From Lichenostomus cassidix (Eukaryota; Chordata; Aves; Passeriformes; Meliphagidae), in the NCBI GenBank assembly GCA_008360975.2, contig CM039188.1:30159944-30223943 (forward strand): a stretch of DNA of 64,000 nucleotides, read 5' to 3'. This document shows, one piece after another, positions 10,945 to 24,585 of this stretch; positions within the stretch are counted from its first letter, which is position 1, and each line of letters opens with the position of its first letter. The position numbers and the translations under genes are program-made. Under the pieces are notes generated by a model, which was not told where the DNA came from, ran no database searches, and was given only the letters and a program-made list of their open reading frames with translations.

Positions 10945-13766
10945 CTGCAAAACCAGATTTTCTTAGGGTCCACAAAAGAACTATCACACAGCATCCAGCT
11001 TATTCCCTGTGCCAACCTGAAACATGTCTGCTGGAATTTCAGGAATTTCACATCATCCTGGGGTGAATGTTTGGATAACAGGGAATATTGAAGGACCAAG
11101 CTTTAACCATATTCCTCAAATTCATACTTTCACTGACATGAATAAATCACCTAAATGTGAAAGATGATTCTACCTGCCATATGTTTAGTTTCATTGCATT
11201 CCAATATATGTGTTTATTTAAATTTTAGAGGATTTGGACCATTTTAATGCTTTGGGGGTTTGGGGTATTTTTTAGGATTGTCTTTTTTTTTTCTTCTCTT
11301 CATATAAAACTTCAGTACACCTGATTTCTCTTGAGTTGTGGCACCATGTAAAATGCAGATCTTCACACAGTCATATTTATGTAATCCTTTTCAGAGTGCA
11401 ATATTTTGACTTTCTTGTCCTAGTTTAGTGGACAGCTTTAATTCTTGGGAAGTTCAGTTTTTCTGGAGTGTAACCTTTTGAAAATCCAAACAACTTTTAT
11501 TTTTACCCAAATTTTATTTGCTCTCCAAATGAAAGTAATTCTCAAAAATGTCACTCACTGTTTTCTTTCATTTATTGTCATTGTATTTCACAGTCAAAAG
11601 AAACAACCCAGAAACAACCACAGACACAGAATCCAAACTCCTGGAATCCCAGTTAAGCAGCTCCTGAGCAATTCCAAATTCACCCTGTGCAGGTCCTCTG
11701 CTTCCACTTGTGAAAAGACTTAGACTTTTTTCATTATGTATTTGATATGTTGGCCTGCTTAGCAAGGATTCTGTATTTAAATCTGAAGAATTTGGCTGGA
11801 AACCTAATTGAGAATAGTGTACTGAGGGAAAAAGCCTGACTGCATACCTAATTTGAGAGCCTACCGAACAAAACTGCTTTAATTGTCAACAGAGACTCTC
11901 CAAGATGCTAATCGGATTCTGAGAGCTCTGAAGCAGCTTAATGGGTTGAATTATCTAAGGTTAGGTGAAATGAAACTGGGACTTATATTCAAAGACATGT
12001 ATTCTGGGTGATGCTTCTCTCCCTGACTGGATAACTAAAACCTTTTACACAGGAGAAGAGCAGAGAATCAATGGTGAATATCAGATAGCAAAAATCCCAA
12101 CTGTGTTTGCTTTAAAATATTACTGTTTGCATTTAGACAAGGTTATTCACACAAAAAAAACCAAACCATACCCAGATGCCTTGTAAGGTAAAATGCTAAC
12201 AAAAAAGTCATGAAATGATGAAAGAAAACAAATGAGGTCAAAGGAGGAAGAGTGCTTGACTCAACTGAAAATCTCTCAACTTCACCTGGACAATCTTCAG
12301 CCTGCTCAGCTTGTGCTGCTATTAAAAAGCTCTGCTGGAAGGGGAGCACTGCTCTGGCTTAATGGGGAAGGAGCAGAGTGTTCATTCATGCCAGCAGACA
12401 TTGGGGTTCTCCCAGTTTTTTTATTGTTATTGTTTATTGCTGAGAAGAGCTCATTGCCTGTCTGCAGCCCTGGAACTCAGCGAGTTCTCTGCAAGTCAGG
12501 AAATGCAACAGTACTTGGGCCAGGCATTAAAAAACTTGGAAAATAAAAAGCAGAATCATTTAAAGAAGGCTTTAGGAACTGCTACATTAGGAAGGCTTTG
12601 GGATCATCTCCCACAACACTTCAGAAACTTTCTAGTCCCAAACTAGACAACCTTTGCTTCTCATAGCTTTGACTCTTAGTAACTTCACTTTGTTTTAGCA
12701 AAAACTTGATATACCACATCAACTTCAATGAGCTATATCTGCCTAAATTCTTCAATATACACGCTGTCATGTTAGATTTTAAGATTCTTAAGTGCATATA
12801 AAACTATATTCCATTTAAAAAATGTTCTTTTGTCCTTATGCTTTGAAATACAATGCCACATTAAGACATTCCAAAACACTAATGGAAACCCTAGAAGTAG
12901 GTAGCCATGAGATACAGACACAAATTACCATTCTAACCTCAGAATTCACTTGGGCAGACACTTAAAAAAAACCCCCAAGGTGAGGTGTGGACTAATTACT
13001 GAAATGCCAAGAGATGTGGATAGACCATTTTTAAGGGCCACGCTGAAGTTCCTTGCTGTATGATGTTAACACCATTCCTCAAAAAAATTCAAACAAGAAA
13101 TTCTGTATCTCAGGTAACCAAGAATTTAACACCAAGCTAGTTATCTACAGAATACGTGAAAAAAAATAGTAACAAAAACGTGAAAAAAAATAGTACGTCC
13201 CACAAAAATAGTAACTGAAATGTTTGTTAACTTTAAGCTGTTACACCAAGCCAGATAATCTGCTCCTTTTTCTTTTGTTTGTTTTGCTTTGTTTTTTTCT
13301 TTTTTTCCCCTTAAATGTATCATTATGTTTAAAGCATTTTGGGTGCAGAGAGAGACATTCTGTGGTCCTGGCTGTAAAGACAGACTGAGCTAAGCCCCAC
13401 TATAATTTGGGTGCTTTAACTGTAAATGTTTTTGTAACTCAAAGCAAACCTTTTAGTTTGCTTTTTTCCCAAAAAGCAGCAAACTGAGCCCTTTCCCTCC
13501 TCACTTTTCCATGCTCCCTGGTGCTCCCCAGATATTTGCTGCATTCTGGTTGGAAATGAATTCCTCTTCCTCAGAAAACATTGCTAGATGCAAACCAGCA
13601 GCCAATACAAAGAATGAACAGATACAAAGGCAATCTTGAAGGAAAATGAGAAGGGAAAGAAGCAAACCCAACCTCAGCATTTTCTGAAATTAATAGATTT
13701 GTGCTGTTGGGTTTGAACAAGGACCCTTCATCTGTTTCAATAACCAGATATATTCGTGCAGCTTAC
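10945..13766 (-). other. DPP10 intron, 2822 bp, splitting the middle Glu of YEEE
   Basis: A phase 1 intron with good GTAAGC donor and TTTTGCAG acceptor. Two 18-bp A-rich copies at period 24 occur near 13154-13195. The overlapping frames at 12232-12646 give no recognised protein. Nothing else identified. Confidence 0.9.
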
Positions 13767-13887
13767 CTTCATATAACCAGTCTGCAATTCCATTAAAAAT
13801 AATTCCTTCTTTTCCCGAGGATGTCAGGCGCAATGAGCTGCTCTTTACATCAGGCTGATAGTAGATGTTGTTTTCAAATATATAAAT
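13767..13887 (-). CDS. DPP10: DPP10 coding exon ending in DWLYE
   Basis: A 121-nt exon encoding 40 residues, beginning IYIFENNIYYQPDVKSSSLR and ending GIIFNGIADWLYE, plus the first base of another Glu codon. The acceptor is CATCCAG and the donor GTAAGC. The motif DW(V/L)YEEE, completed by the next exon, is where DPP4 carries the two glutamates that grip the substrate N-terminus. DPP10 keeps the acidic motif although the family member is known to lack the catalytic serine (that residue is outside this window). Phase is 0 on entry and 1 on exit, so the middle Glu of YEEE is split across the 2.8-kb intron at 10945-13766. Confidence 0.97.
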
Positions 13888-16800
13888 CTGGATGAGGTAA
13901 GAGAGATGGAGGGAAAAAACAATATTTTGGTAGATAAAAAAGAATGTTCAGCAATGAATACATAATTTCCTCAGAGGCTCAGAACAGTCTACAGAATAAT
14001 TCAGCATGAGTTTCCACAAACATTGTCTTCATATTCCCTTTTATTATAAATTTGAAAAAAATAAGCAAACTTTTAATACTTATGGCAAGCAAATCCTTCC
14101 TCTGAAATTGTCTTTCCAGTTGAAATATTTCTACTCATGTTAATAAACATTATTACATCTCTCAAAATCATACAGGAGACAAGTTTTATAACAGCTGAAT
14201 GGATAAAGAAATTTTCATCTGTTTTTCTAACTGTGAAATGAGACACTTCTACAAGGACATACAGCATAGTACATACATCACAAATGTAAGTTACAGCTTT
14301 ATGTCATGGTGTGAGAACATGGAGAAAAAGCAAAAACAAAGAGAAGTCTGCAGTTAACTCTTCTCAGCTTGCTGATGACTTCTGACTCTGACACACCAAT
14401 GTTTTACCTCAAGTATACTATAGAAATGCTCTTTATTTTTCAAGTCTGGGCTCCTTATCCTCCTTTTTCCTTCTTCACTGCCACCCATCAGCCTTGTCTG
14501 CTCTTCTCTCTCTGCTTACTTTGTTGCAAAGGGTATCAAGTTCACTCATTTTGTGAGCCTGAGCTCCAGATTCCATGACAAAGTGAAATAAATTATAATG
14601 GCCACCTATGCACTTCCACAGCTTAACACAAAAATCAAAGTAATAGCAAGATTATGCACCATCCTAACTCACACTGAGAAAACGCAGCTGACAGGACTAA
14701 AGAAGCCAAATGGCACAGAAATTTTTGTTACACCATTTCAGCAATGTACACTGATATATGGTGTCTCAGGGAGTGTAACAGGAAGTAAATATATTTCCAC
14801 CAAAGACCATTTAAAAAGCCTGGTCATTTATCATTCTCTCACACCTCTATAATAAACGACTTATGGGAAAATACTAACCAAAGAGCAGAGCTTTATTATC
14901 ACTATTACTGCTGTTCCCTTTGCTTCTAAATTACCATCTGAAATAGATTTCCCTATGAGTCCCCAAAATAATGATTTTTAGTAGCCACTTCATGATTTCT
15001 GCTGCAGAAAGCAATAAAGCTGAGGTTCCTTCATACCATGAGCAATGCAATGATTTTAACCATTACTGGGAACCAGAGGTGACTTGGGACAAAGTCCTTT
15101 ATGGTCAGAATTCAAAGCTCAGCAGTGAGCTCAAAACTGAAGCAAAAAGAGTTGATCCAGTTTGAATAATCCAAAATGTACTGAGCTTTATAAATAGTAT
15201 TTGGTACTGCTGAGAATTTCTGGGAAGCTGATGCATCACCCAACATCAACAGCAAAAGAAAACAAGGATTACAGAGTGCTGGATGTATCAAGCTTTTGAA
15301 ATAATATCAACAGGAACTTCTTGTGAATGTGTATTTCCACAGTAAAAATACACTTTTTTTTGCCAAAGTAAAAGAAATGGATACAAGGCATGGTTAACTG
15401 CTTAATCAAGAAAACCAACATAATTTAGCCTAGTATTTTTTTTTTTTTTTAATGTGAACTAAAACTGTTGCTATCAGATTACATTACAGGTAGAGTAAGC
15501 AGTGGGAACCTATCTAAAGATTATTTGCTGAAGCAAATCATGACCCTGGGATAAGAATAATTGATCAAAACAAACAAACTAACAAAAATCCTTGGCGCAC
15601 AGTCCTGCAAACCTATGTGCCTTACCTGGCATCAGCAAGCAGAAATAAAGATGTGCCCAAAAATTTCCAGGATGGGCACTTCACATACTTCATCACTTTG
15701 TTAAACTGTGTTTTGAGCAATGCCACATAAACCAAAAATTTCCCTTGCTGGTCTCTCTCCACTCAGGTATATGGGAGCAAGTAATAGTAAAAGGCTTTTC
15801 TTAGTGTACACTTGGGTCTATTTACCACATCACAAGTACTAAAATGTTGACTGCAACTACTGAATCTTCCCAAACTGCTAAAAAAGGAGTTGCTAATGGT
15901 GTATCAGACAGGTATTCTCATGAATACATCACTGGCTTTGTGCCCAAAATGCTTTCACAGCTTTCAGGTATGATGATAAGAAAATAAATTGAAAAAGGCA
16001 CGAAGTGGAACCAGGATATGCTATTGTATGTGAAAATTATTATTATGCTTTTTTTTTTAACCTCTTCTCTTCCACCTATCTTTCATGAGTATTCTTAAAC
16101 ATTTTTAAACAATTTTTAGCTGAGACCCTCAGCTAATAATGCTGTAAATGGGGATAAATGTCAAAATCTATTGCCTTCAAAATTATTTGACTTTTGGTTT
16201 TCTTAGAGATTTTGCACATCAAGTCTTAAATCAAATGGAGGAAAACCCCACAGAATTTCCTTAATTATTTTATTATGTATTTTCCAATTAATGAAAAACA
16301 CCTGCCAGGATGTTTTAGATTAGTGAGATATTAATTCTTGATAATGATCACAATCATTTCAACTGACTGTGAAGAATCTGAGGCCCTGCCTGCTCAAATA
16401 CTCTACCTCAGCACTATTCCTTCTCTTTCTTCCACATCTGGCAGCCTCTAAACTATTTTTTCACAAGCCTTCTCCTAAATTAATTCCTTCCCAAACACTT
16501 ATTTACTGTTTGCAACATGTTTCCCAATTACAGGGTTTTTTCCAGGCTGAGGCCTGAGCAGAGCACCCAGTCCGAGCAGTGAGCTCCAGATGGCAGACAG
16601 CTGTGACAACAGAGCCATCCTCTGCCCAGCTGAACAGCAACCCAGTGCCAGGAGCTGGAGAGCTCCCCCCGTGTGTCTTTAATCATTACAAACACTACAG
16701 GCAGGGAAAAGCTGCTAAATCACAGAAAGATACTCTGCTTTTTCCCTTTGGGAGTGCCTCTGGAGCCTGCTGCATGGCACATCCCCACTCCATCCCTCCT

Positions 16801-16907
16801 CAGGGTTTCAGTGACAGCACAGCCTTTTCTGCTCCAGCTGGGCAGCAGCTTGCCCAGAGCTACATGCAGGTCACTCCAAAATCCAGGGTTTTTAGGGGGA
16901 AGAAAAG

Positions 16908-17074
16908 CAGAGCTGGTCTGTTCAGCCTGGGGGAGACAGAGGGGAGACCTCACTGATCTGTGTGGTGACAGTGACAGGACCCCAGGGAATGGCCTGAAGC
17001 TGTGTCAGTAGAGGTTTAGGGTGTGTATTAAAAGTTTCTTCACCCAGAGGGTGGTTGGGCACTCAAACAGACTG
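16908..17074 (+). mobile_element. CR1 LINE fragment, 3' part of ORF2, truncated
   Basis: On the plus strand the sequence reads GAGCTGGTCTGTTCAGCCTGG, GGGGAGACCTCA, GTGACAGGAC, GGAATGGCCT, then TTTCTTCACCCAGAGGGTGG and GGCACTCAAACAG. These blocks are in the order of the end of the CR1 reverse-transcriptase frame as known from birds. The segment between the GGGGAGACCTCA block and GTGACAGGAC is shorter than in the family, so a deletion occurred. The 3' untranslated end and its ATTCTATG-type terminal repeats are missing. It is an old, dead copy in opposite orientation to DPP10. The identification relies on memory of the CR1 consensus, not an alignment. Confidence 0.85.
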
Positions 17075-20000
17075 GAAGTATAGAAATAGAGGAGTGTGGC
17101 TATTGGTATGGTTTGCCATTCCATGGATTAATCAGCACAAACACCTTGTTCAAGGAAGATGCCAACCAAAGTCTAAAGCTACAGAAAAGATGCAGCTGGA
17201 AAGGAAACAAATAAGGCACCTGCATCTATACACCTTGGTTAGGAAAAAAAATTAAAAATTCATACAACAAGCACTGGTCTCTGTCTGTACAGGTGAGAGT
17301 TCTATCAGTGATCCAAGAAAATCACCAGATTCTTCCACAGAATCTCAAACCAACAAACATATAAATAACTACTCCAATTTGGAACAACTTCAGCACTCCC
17401 ACTTAACACTCCAGAGAACGTGACAGTCTTCCTTACCTTTCACACTGAAAATATGAGCTCTGACAAGAGTAAGGAATTTCTGATTATGCCCAGAAGGACA
17501 CCTCCAGGCACTCAGGAAATGCTGCTGCTGCAGAACTCCTGCAGCTGCTAATGACAGCGTTAAAGACATCGACCCACGGCCATCCCTGGCCACACGGCTG
17601 GGTGACCCTGGCAAGGACACACAGGTCACCTCTCTGCAGCAGCACAGCTGTGTTCAGAGCCCAGCATCCATGGAACACTCAGCTGCACTCTGGGCTCTGT
17701 GCAGTGTAGAAACCAGAGTCACCCTGTGCACCCTCACAGAGATTTTGGCCAAGCAGCTCCTGTGGCTGATGGCTTCACCTCAGCACAACCTCCACCACAC
17801 TCACTCCTTTCCTAAGCATTCAGCAAAATTCCGTGCCTTCTTGTGAGACTGCCAGCTCATTAGTTGGATAATTAATTCTTCAAAAGCTTCAAGATGCTTT
17901 TCCATCTGGGCTTGCCTCTTACCATTTGTTCTGTCTCCTGTCTTACCACACATTAGCCAGGGCCAAGTCCAGCTGCCCCCAGTCAGATCCTTCATTCAGA
18001 TTTCCAGATGAAATATGTTTTCTCACTAACAGCCATTAATAGAAATAATATCAACTATTCATGACTCAGAAAAAAGTCAAATAAGAATATTTTCTTAGTT
18101 GCCCTGTACTTTGCTATTCACAGATTAAACCTTGACTTCTCCAGTTTCAGGCACAGTGCTAAGTTTATACTGCAGGACAATAGGCATGCACACATATATA
18201 TTGTATATATCTGAAAAGTCAATGTTCTTTTGTTCTTGAGCACATGGAAAGTTCAGCAAAACCAAGGATCTTACACAGAAAAAATAAGTGGTATATTAAA
18301 TGAAATTATGAATTCTAAAATAATTTTTGAGTAATTTTTCTTTTTAAAAAAGTAGTGTCACAACTTACTGTTGTTTTCACCTTAATTACGGAAAAATGCA
18401 GATATCCATGCACTTCCTTTGACTTGTAAACAATATTAGAACTAAGTTTTCATTGTGGGATGAATCTAAAATCAAACCCCTGCATCCACATGGAAACCAT
18501 TTGGTTGATGTTTTCCTACAGTTGCTGTTAAGGTATTTAAAGTATTTTTTGCCGCTTTCTGGTTCACAGATCTGAAAAATTACAAAAATAGCTCCACATC
18601 AGAAGTTCACAATTAGTTTTCATCAATTCAGAAAATACTGCAAATCACCCATAGTATCTATCAATGCATTAGCTTTCAAATGAATACCTAGCTTGGCATT
18701 TTCTCTACCACTATTCAGCATCCTTCAAAGCCCTGAGAGACACATTTTTTTTCTAAAAGAGCCACTGATTATGTTATTTTTAGTCACAGTGTAATATCTC
18801 CTCTCTTCTTCAAGTCCAAACCGAGCAAACATTTTCTTGTCATCTGTGATTTCATTTACTATACCCCTGGGACTCAGAGACTTAAATTGAGATTGCCAGA
18901 CCATTATTACACCCACTGTTACAGAAGATGAGTACCCCTTCCTGCCCTTTTTCCTTGCCAAAATCTTATTTACTTGAAGCAGATTCCTGCTGAAAAACAA
19001 GGCATAGTTAAGATTATGTGTTTTGTGTGCCAATGCAACAACAATGTAACTGCTATTTTCTTCTTTTTTTTCTTTTCCTTTCACAGAAAAGATAAATAAA
19101 TGCTTCTTTGGGGAAGAAAACACCATCCAGAAGAATGGAATTCTTCTGCCCTGGAATTCTTGCCCACAGGAATCAGCTGTGGAAGAAGCTCCATGGTGAT
19201 GAAGAACTCACACTGAGGGAAGAGAAATGCAAGGTGGCAAACTAACACCCAAAACACTCACAGTTCATTTCACTGGTGGGGCTGATTATTCTGCTAATGC
19301 CTTTCTTACAGGTCCTGCAGCAATGTCTCAAACCAAAGAGAATTACTACATTTCAGATAATATAAAACACAGAAAAGTGGCTTATAAAGCTTTTATAGGT
19401 GTGAATTTTAGAAGGTTAGAATATTCATTAATGACTTATTGACTTAAAATTACGCAGATTTCTTCCAACAGCTTTTCATTTCTTTTTCCACATCTTAACA
19501 AATTTTCTATCCGCATCACATATGTTACAGGATGACAATTTCGAGGGTAGTTTTATGGGATTGTGTTGCAAAGCAGCTTTATTTCATATTCCTTTCCCAT
19601 CCATTATATCTGCAGTCTATTTAGATAGTGAGCTCTCACAGACAGGAGTGCAGGCTAGAATGTCTGATCTAGTTTGCAATACAGCTGCTTTGCAAGTCTC
19701 CAGGACTGTATAATGGCTCTGATCTCCTCCCTGCAGATGCTTTTTTCTTTTCTTTTGCTGGTCAATCTATACAAAATTTTCAGAGCCATTCAGCTCTGAC
19801 TTGCTCCAGCTCTTGCACCACAGAGCATTAAATTATGCAGGTACATTATTGTATAGGTAAATGATGCCCCACATGAGCTACCTGAGCAATGCATGGCAGT
19901 GGACAAAAATCTGTCCTTCCATGATCCACGTTTCAAACGTCATCAGACACACTGCAAATGAGGTGGAAAATAAATAATAGATAATAACAAAATTTTTACG

Positions 20001-23000
20001 ATTGTAAGCAGTAATAACTATATTCACTCTTAAAGGTACCAATTTTCTAAAGGTTGTGATTGACCTACACAGCAATTCTTTCAGAGGAAGCTATGAAATG
20101 TTTTGATTATATTATAACTAAGGCAGAGGAGAAGTAGCTGTTGATCAGCAGGAGACATGGAGACCTCAAAGCATCAATGTCACACACCACCGTTTTGTTG
20201 GTGTCACTTGCAACATGTTAATTTTATTTTTGCAGTCATCAAGCTGCCAGACATAGCAGGAAGAACAGAACACTGGGGCACCACTTTTCTTCTGTCTAGA
20301 TTAATGCCACTGCATCACAGTAATGCGTTAGCACAGTCATTTCTGAACAACTGCAAACAATCTACAAGGCTATTATATTTAATTGCTATTTAGATAGTTT
20401 ATAAATCTACTGTAAACAATAGCAAGGATGCACTCATAATGCAGCTATAAGATTAGTTACTAATGCCATGACATAAACCAGGCCATGAACTCACAGACTA
20501 TCAGCAACTCCATGGTAACTCTGCTGTTTATGTCCTTGATTTCCAATAAATGCAGGGAAGCATTGCCCTCTTTTGTTACAACACACATTAATTATGTTGC
20601 CTTTCCAATGATATTGGATCATGATGCTCACTAAATTCACACCCTGCCTCATGCCATGACAGCTTACCCACGAGAGCAAACATAGTGTAATGTGCTATAT
20701 AAATAAAATCACATCTAATATCTGAACTGCGACCTACACAAAAAGCTGCTTCATAAATCTGCTGCACAGATCACAGTGAGACTTCCTTGCCCCCAAGCTT
20801 ATGGTCTGGATCTGCTGCTTCCTCCCATGGAGCTTCCTGAAGAATTCTGCCCCTGAGGCTTGGGCTGCTCAGCCCTTGATCCTCATCCAAGCAATGTGTG
20901 GAACAGACTTAGCAAAAACAGTGAGTGCTCAGCAATTCACACTCCTCCTTCCTCACACTTACTGATCGCTTCTGACTAATGAGCCAGCATGGAGTTTATA
21001 ATAAAATCATAATCTGTCCCCACCATAAAAGCTTCTAAAATGATCTCTGGTATTTCAGGCTCATCTCACACTGGTATCAAGCATTCAGTTATACCCAGAC
21101 TGATCAATCTGTAACAAGCTAAACTGAAAAATTTTCAACCTAGTTACTCCAGAAGGAAGAAAAGCAATGTTGGGAGACAGGAAAATATCTAAGGAAACTG
21201 TAATGGCTTGGTATCAGAGGAGAAATCTTCTGTTTTCTTTGACAAAATGTAAGAAAGTAGCATTCTAACAGCTAACAGGACAAAACAAAAAATACAGAAT
21301 TGAAAATTCTGAAGTATAAAGTCATATTTACATTTTCTGCTGTTCTTAGGGTGGTGAGCAGTCCCTGAGAACTTTGTGCATGATGCAGTACAGTAGAACA
21401 GGGTGCCTCTGAGCATCTTCTACATGAGAAACCCTAGCAGAGTTGCCAGCTGTCTTTATGATGGGCCAGAATTTTAGTGGATGACATCTACCTGCACAGG
21501 CTCCACACAGCACATCCAATGCAAGAAACACAGTTTGTCTTAAAATACTTCATCAGGAATGAGACAAATAGGAACAAGGAAATTTTTACTAACCCTTATA
21601 ACAGCACATCTGTTTGGGAGAGTTCAGAGTCTGGGAAACAACACTTGAAAACAACTATTTGCTCTCTTTCCACACAAAACTTTTGCCTTCTGTCTCTGTG
21701 AATGTACTGTCATCTGCCATAAACAGTGACGGAAATCAATGCTTTGTTTTCTCTTAGACATCAACAGTACACCTGACTTTGTAATCCTTATTCTGCAGGC
21801 CTTGGAGCTGCCAGTGGAGATGCACTCCCCACAAGCAGCTCTTTGCATTTCACTGTCTGGCTAAGGCTGAGTCAACATGAAAGCCTAACTCACTCTAACA
21901 CAGTGCAGCAGAAGTGTGATCAGCTCTGATCCTTCAGCACAAACACAGTGGGGAAGTCATAACCCCACAGCAGGGGAAAAAGAAACATGCAAGGACATTG
22001 ATGGGCTGGTGATGATGGAATTTAATGTCTCTTTTTCAAGGGGGACTTGGGTAAAACAGAGAGAAATATCCAGGAGAACTGAACATGCTCAGTTGTTCAA
22101 CCTTGCTGAGAGGACAGTCACTGTCACTTCCACTGACAGAAACATATTTATATTTCTGATGGATGTTATGTGTCAAATGACAAAATAAATTTTAACATAC
22201 AGCAAACAGAACCCATAAAGAGAAGAGGTCAGATGAACCCTGCCACACAGCAAGAGTTCAGGGGGGTTTGTGTCAAGCTGGTTTTGTCCCGTTTTTGTCT
22301 GTTCCTAGCAGAGCTCTGTAGGCAGTGGTACCATCAGAGACACCAAAGTCTTTTACCAGTCTTCTCAGCCAAACACTTTGCAAAAGGTAAATATAATTTG
22401 TGTTTACAATTGATTAGAACAACCTCTGGCAAAGAACCTGAACCGGAAAGGCATTAGAAATCTACAAACTCTTTCTGTTTTGACATTTTGGTGCCTTAAC
22501 ATAGTGAATTTTCCTCTTCGTTTTCCAAGGTGTTACAGAGAAAGAAAAAAAAAAGCTGCTTTCTTGCTTTTTTTACTTTTTCTTTTATCTGACAGGTAAA
22601 ACTGTAGTTTACATTATGTAACCAATAGATGGATATGACAAATTACCCACCCCATGGTGTATTAGAGCCTTTTTTATCATCAATTTTGAAGTGACTACAT
22701 GCTCAAATGGTCCATGGGCACAGGTAAGCATGCAGTGGTTTTGGGCAGAATTTTGGAGTTATATGAAAATACAGTCCAGAATAAAACCCAATCTTTTCCA
22801 ACTCCAGTTTAGCTAAGGAATCCATCAGATTTCAACCTCTGCTTCACAGTTTATATGGGTGGTTATTTCTAAAGAATTTCAGACTTCTGAAATACACTTT
22901 TCATGTTTCTGCATTAGAGAAAGCCACACATTTTTCACCCAAGAAGCACAGCAGTCCTATTTTATGAGCCATTGGAGTTGCAGTTAATATTAGCTACCAG

Positions 23001-24573
23001 ACGGAAGTGTGAATATTCAGACATGCTTTGTTACACACAGACATGTTGAACAGCACAACGAGAGGTGCATATTGCTGTTTCCATTGCTCCCTGCAGGCTG
23101 CTGCATGGGAAAGTCCTCATGACTGCTCCTGTCAAACATGTGTCACTATGCTTGTTTGCCTGTGCCTTTGGACTGTGTGTAAATATATATTTTATATACA
23201 TGCACCCACACAAGTAACTACATGAAAAAATAATTTGTGTTTTAGCAGAATGATATATCAATTTTTCAGTGCATTAGCTTCTGGATAAAAAAATTGCATT
23301 ACTTGTGTGCAGGGCTTCCATACTGACTCGAATATTAGCTGCATGCTAGATCAGTGATAACAGAATAAGAACCAGGGAGAAGAAATATTTTTTATCACCC
23401 CTCTGGATTTATTCACTATAAAACTTCTGGGCTTTTTACTGTTCCACATGAAAAACAGTAGTAGAGGAATAATGCTCCTATAAAACATATGATTTTCTCA
23501 TTATTTCTTCACCTCTTTGAAATACAGCCAAGTGGCTATTCTCACAAAGGGCCAGCAATATCTAATCCTTAATACCCATAATTTTAAGTTGCCTTTGATA
23601 CCAGAACATGTTTGTTGTATTTCACCAAGCAAGCTGATGAAGAAACTTCTTTGCTGAACTTAGCCTTGCTCCATTTATATGTTCCTGTTCTCTAAAGCTC
23701 ACAAAACTTTTACTGAATATATCCAACCTTCATAAGTAAAGCTGTAATTTTGCCTGGTTTGCAACACTACCTCTGTTTTCTGGCTGCTTTCTCCATTCCC
23801 CTTTTCTGAGATGGGAACAAAAGCTTTCAGATGGATTATCCCTTTTGGAACTAGAGAACATGCATTAAATGCTCCTCCAATCCATACTGAAGTGGAGTGA
23901 GCGCCCAGAAATTGATAATGGAAAATGTAAACTAGTTCAGTAGAATTCCTGCAGAGCAACTCCTAATATTTTTTTTTCTTCAAAGCATAGTTTGGGTAAA
24001 ATAATTTAGATGAAAAGGCAAAAAACATTTAGATTTTACAATGCTAGTTTGACAAACCCAAGAGAAAAATCCAATGTGTAGCAGCAGCTTAGGAGGAAGA
24101 CAGTTGAACTGTTTTAGGTAACTCCTAACTTAGTTTTCTTGTGTGGACTGGGCTGGGTGGGCAATGCTCAATCACACACATTCCCTTCCTTCACAGAAAA
24201 ATCCTCAGCAGGACAAAGGATCTCCAAATGTGCTTTGAGCTACAGAAGTTTGGTAATTGAACCCCTCAGACATTTTAAATGAGATATCACACCTGAGGTT
24301 AATGTCACATTGAAATGCCCTTGTTTATTTCTAGTTTTCGGAATCAATTCCAGCAGACATTTTTCTTCTCAGTTTCACTGCCATTTGCCTCATTTGCATA
24401 GTCATTAAAAGGAAAGATGAAATAAAGCCTTGACATTTCCATATGTGGTTTTAAGTCAACGCATCTAAAATACAGCAAGTCAAAAGAGCAGAAGACTTAG
24501 CAGATGAAAACAGCACAAGAAATATATTTATTTAGGACTTACTTCATTAGCATTAATTAAGCTTTTACTTCAT

Positions 24574-24585
24574 TTGCATATGCAA
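24574..24585. promoter_or_regulatory. Candidate POU-dimer palindrome
   Basis: TTGCATATGCAA is a perfect 12-bp palindrome. Its core TGCATATGCA equals the core of the MORE element bound by dimers of POU-domain (Oct/Brn) factors, and it overlaps an octamer ATTTGCAT at 24572-24579. A second octamer sits at 24392-24399. The setting is AT-rich, with several TAAT/ATTA cores. Function is inferred from motif only; short motifs like this also arise by chance. Confidence 0.35.

Noticed and set aside
10945..10987. Extension of the [13 protein letters not shown] exon to an upstream Met, as if it were a start
   Set aside because: The conserved frame needs the TTTTGCAG acceptor here and a split Glu codon; the Met lies in intron sequence.
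10790..13887. Assignment to DPP6 instead of DPP10
   Set aside because: Exons read INDSLVP, VIPRFTG and [11 protein letters not shown], which fit DPP10; DPP6 differs at these positions as I recall it. DPP4 is excluded by the same residues.
16579..17011. Two overlapping plus-strand frames of 125 and 112 codons in a GC-richer block
   Set aside because: Their 3' portions run across the CR1 fragment and the remainder shows no protein resemblance. Considered and dropped as a processed pseudogene.
18725..19126. 133-codon minus-strand open frame in the 15.1-kb intron
   Set aside because: No domain or family resemblance, no flanking splice sites in phase with DPP10, lysine-rich composition from A/T-rich sequence. 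One frame of this length is expected by chance in 64 kb.
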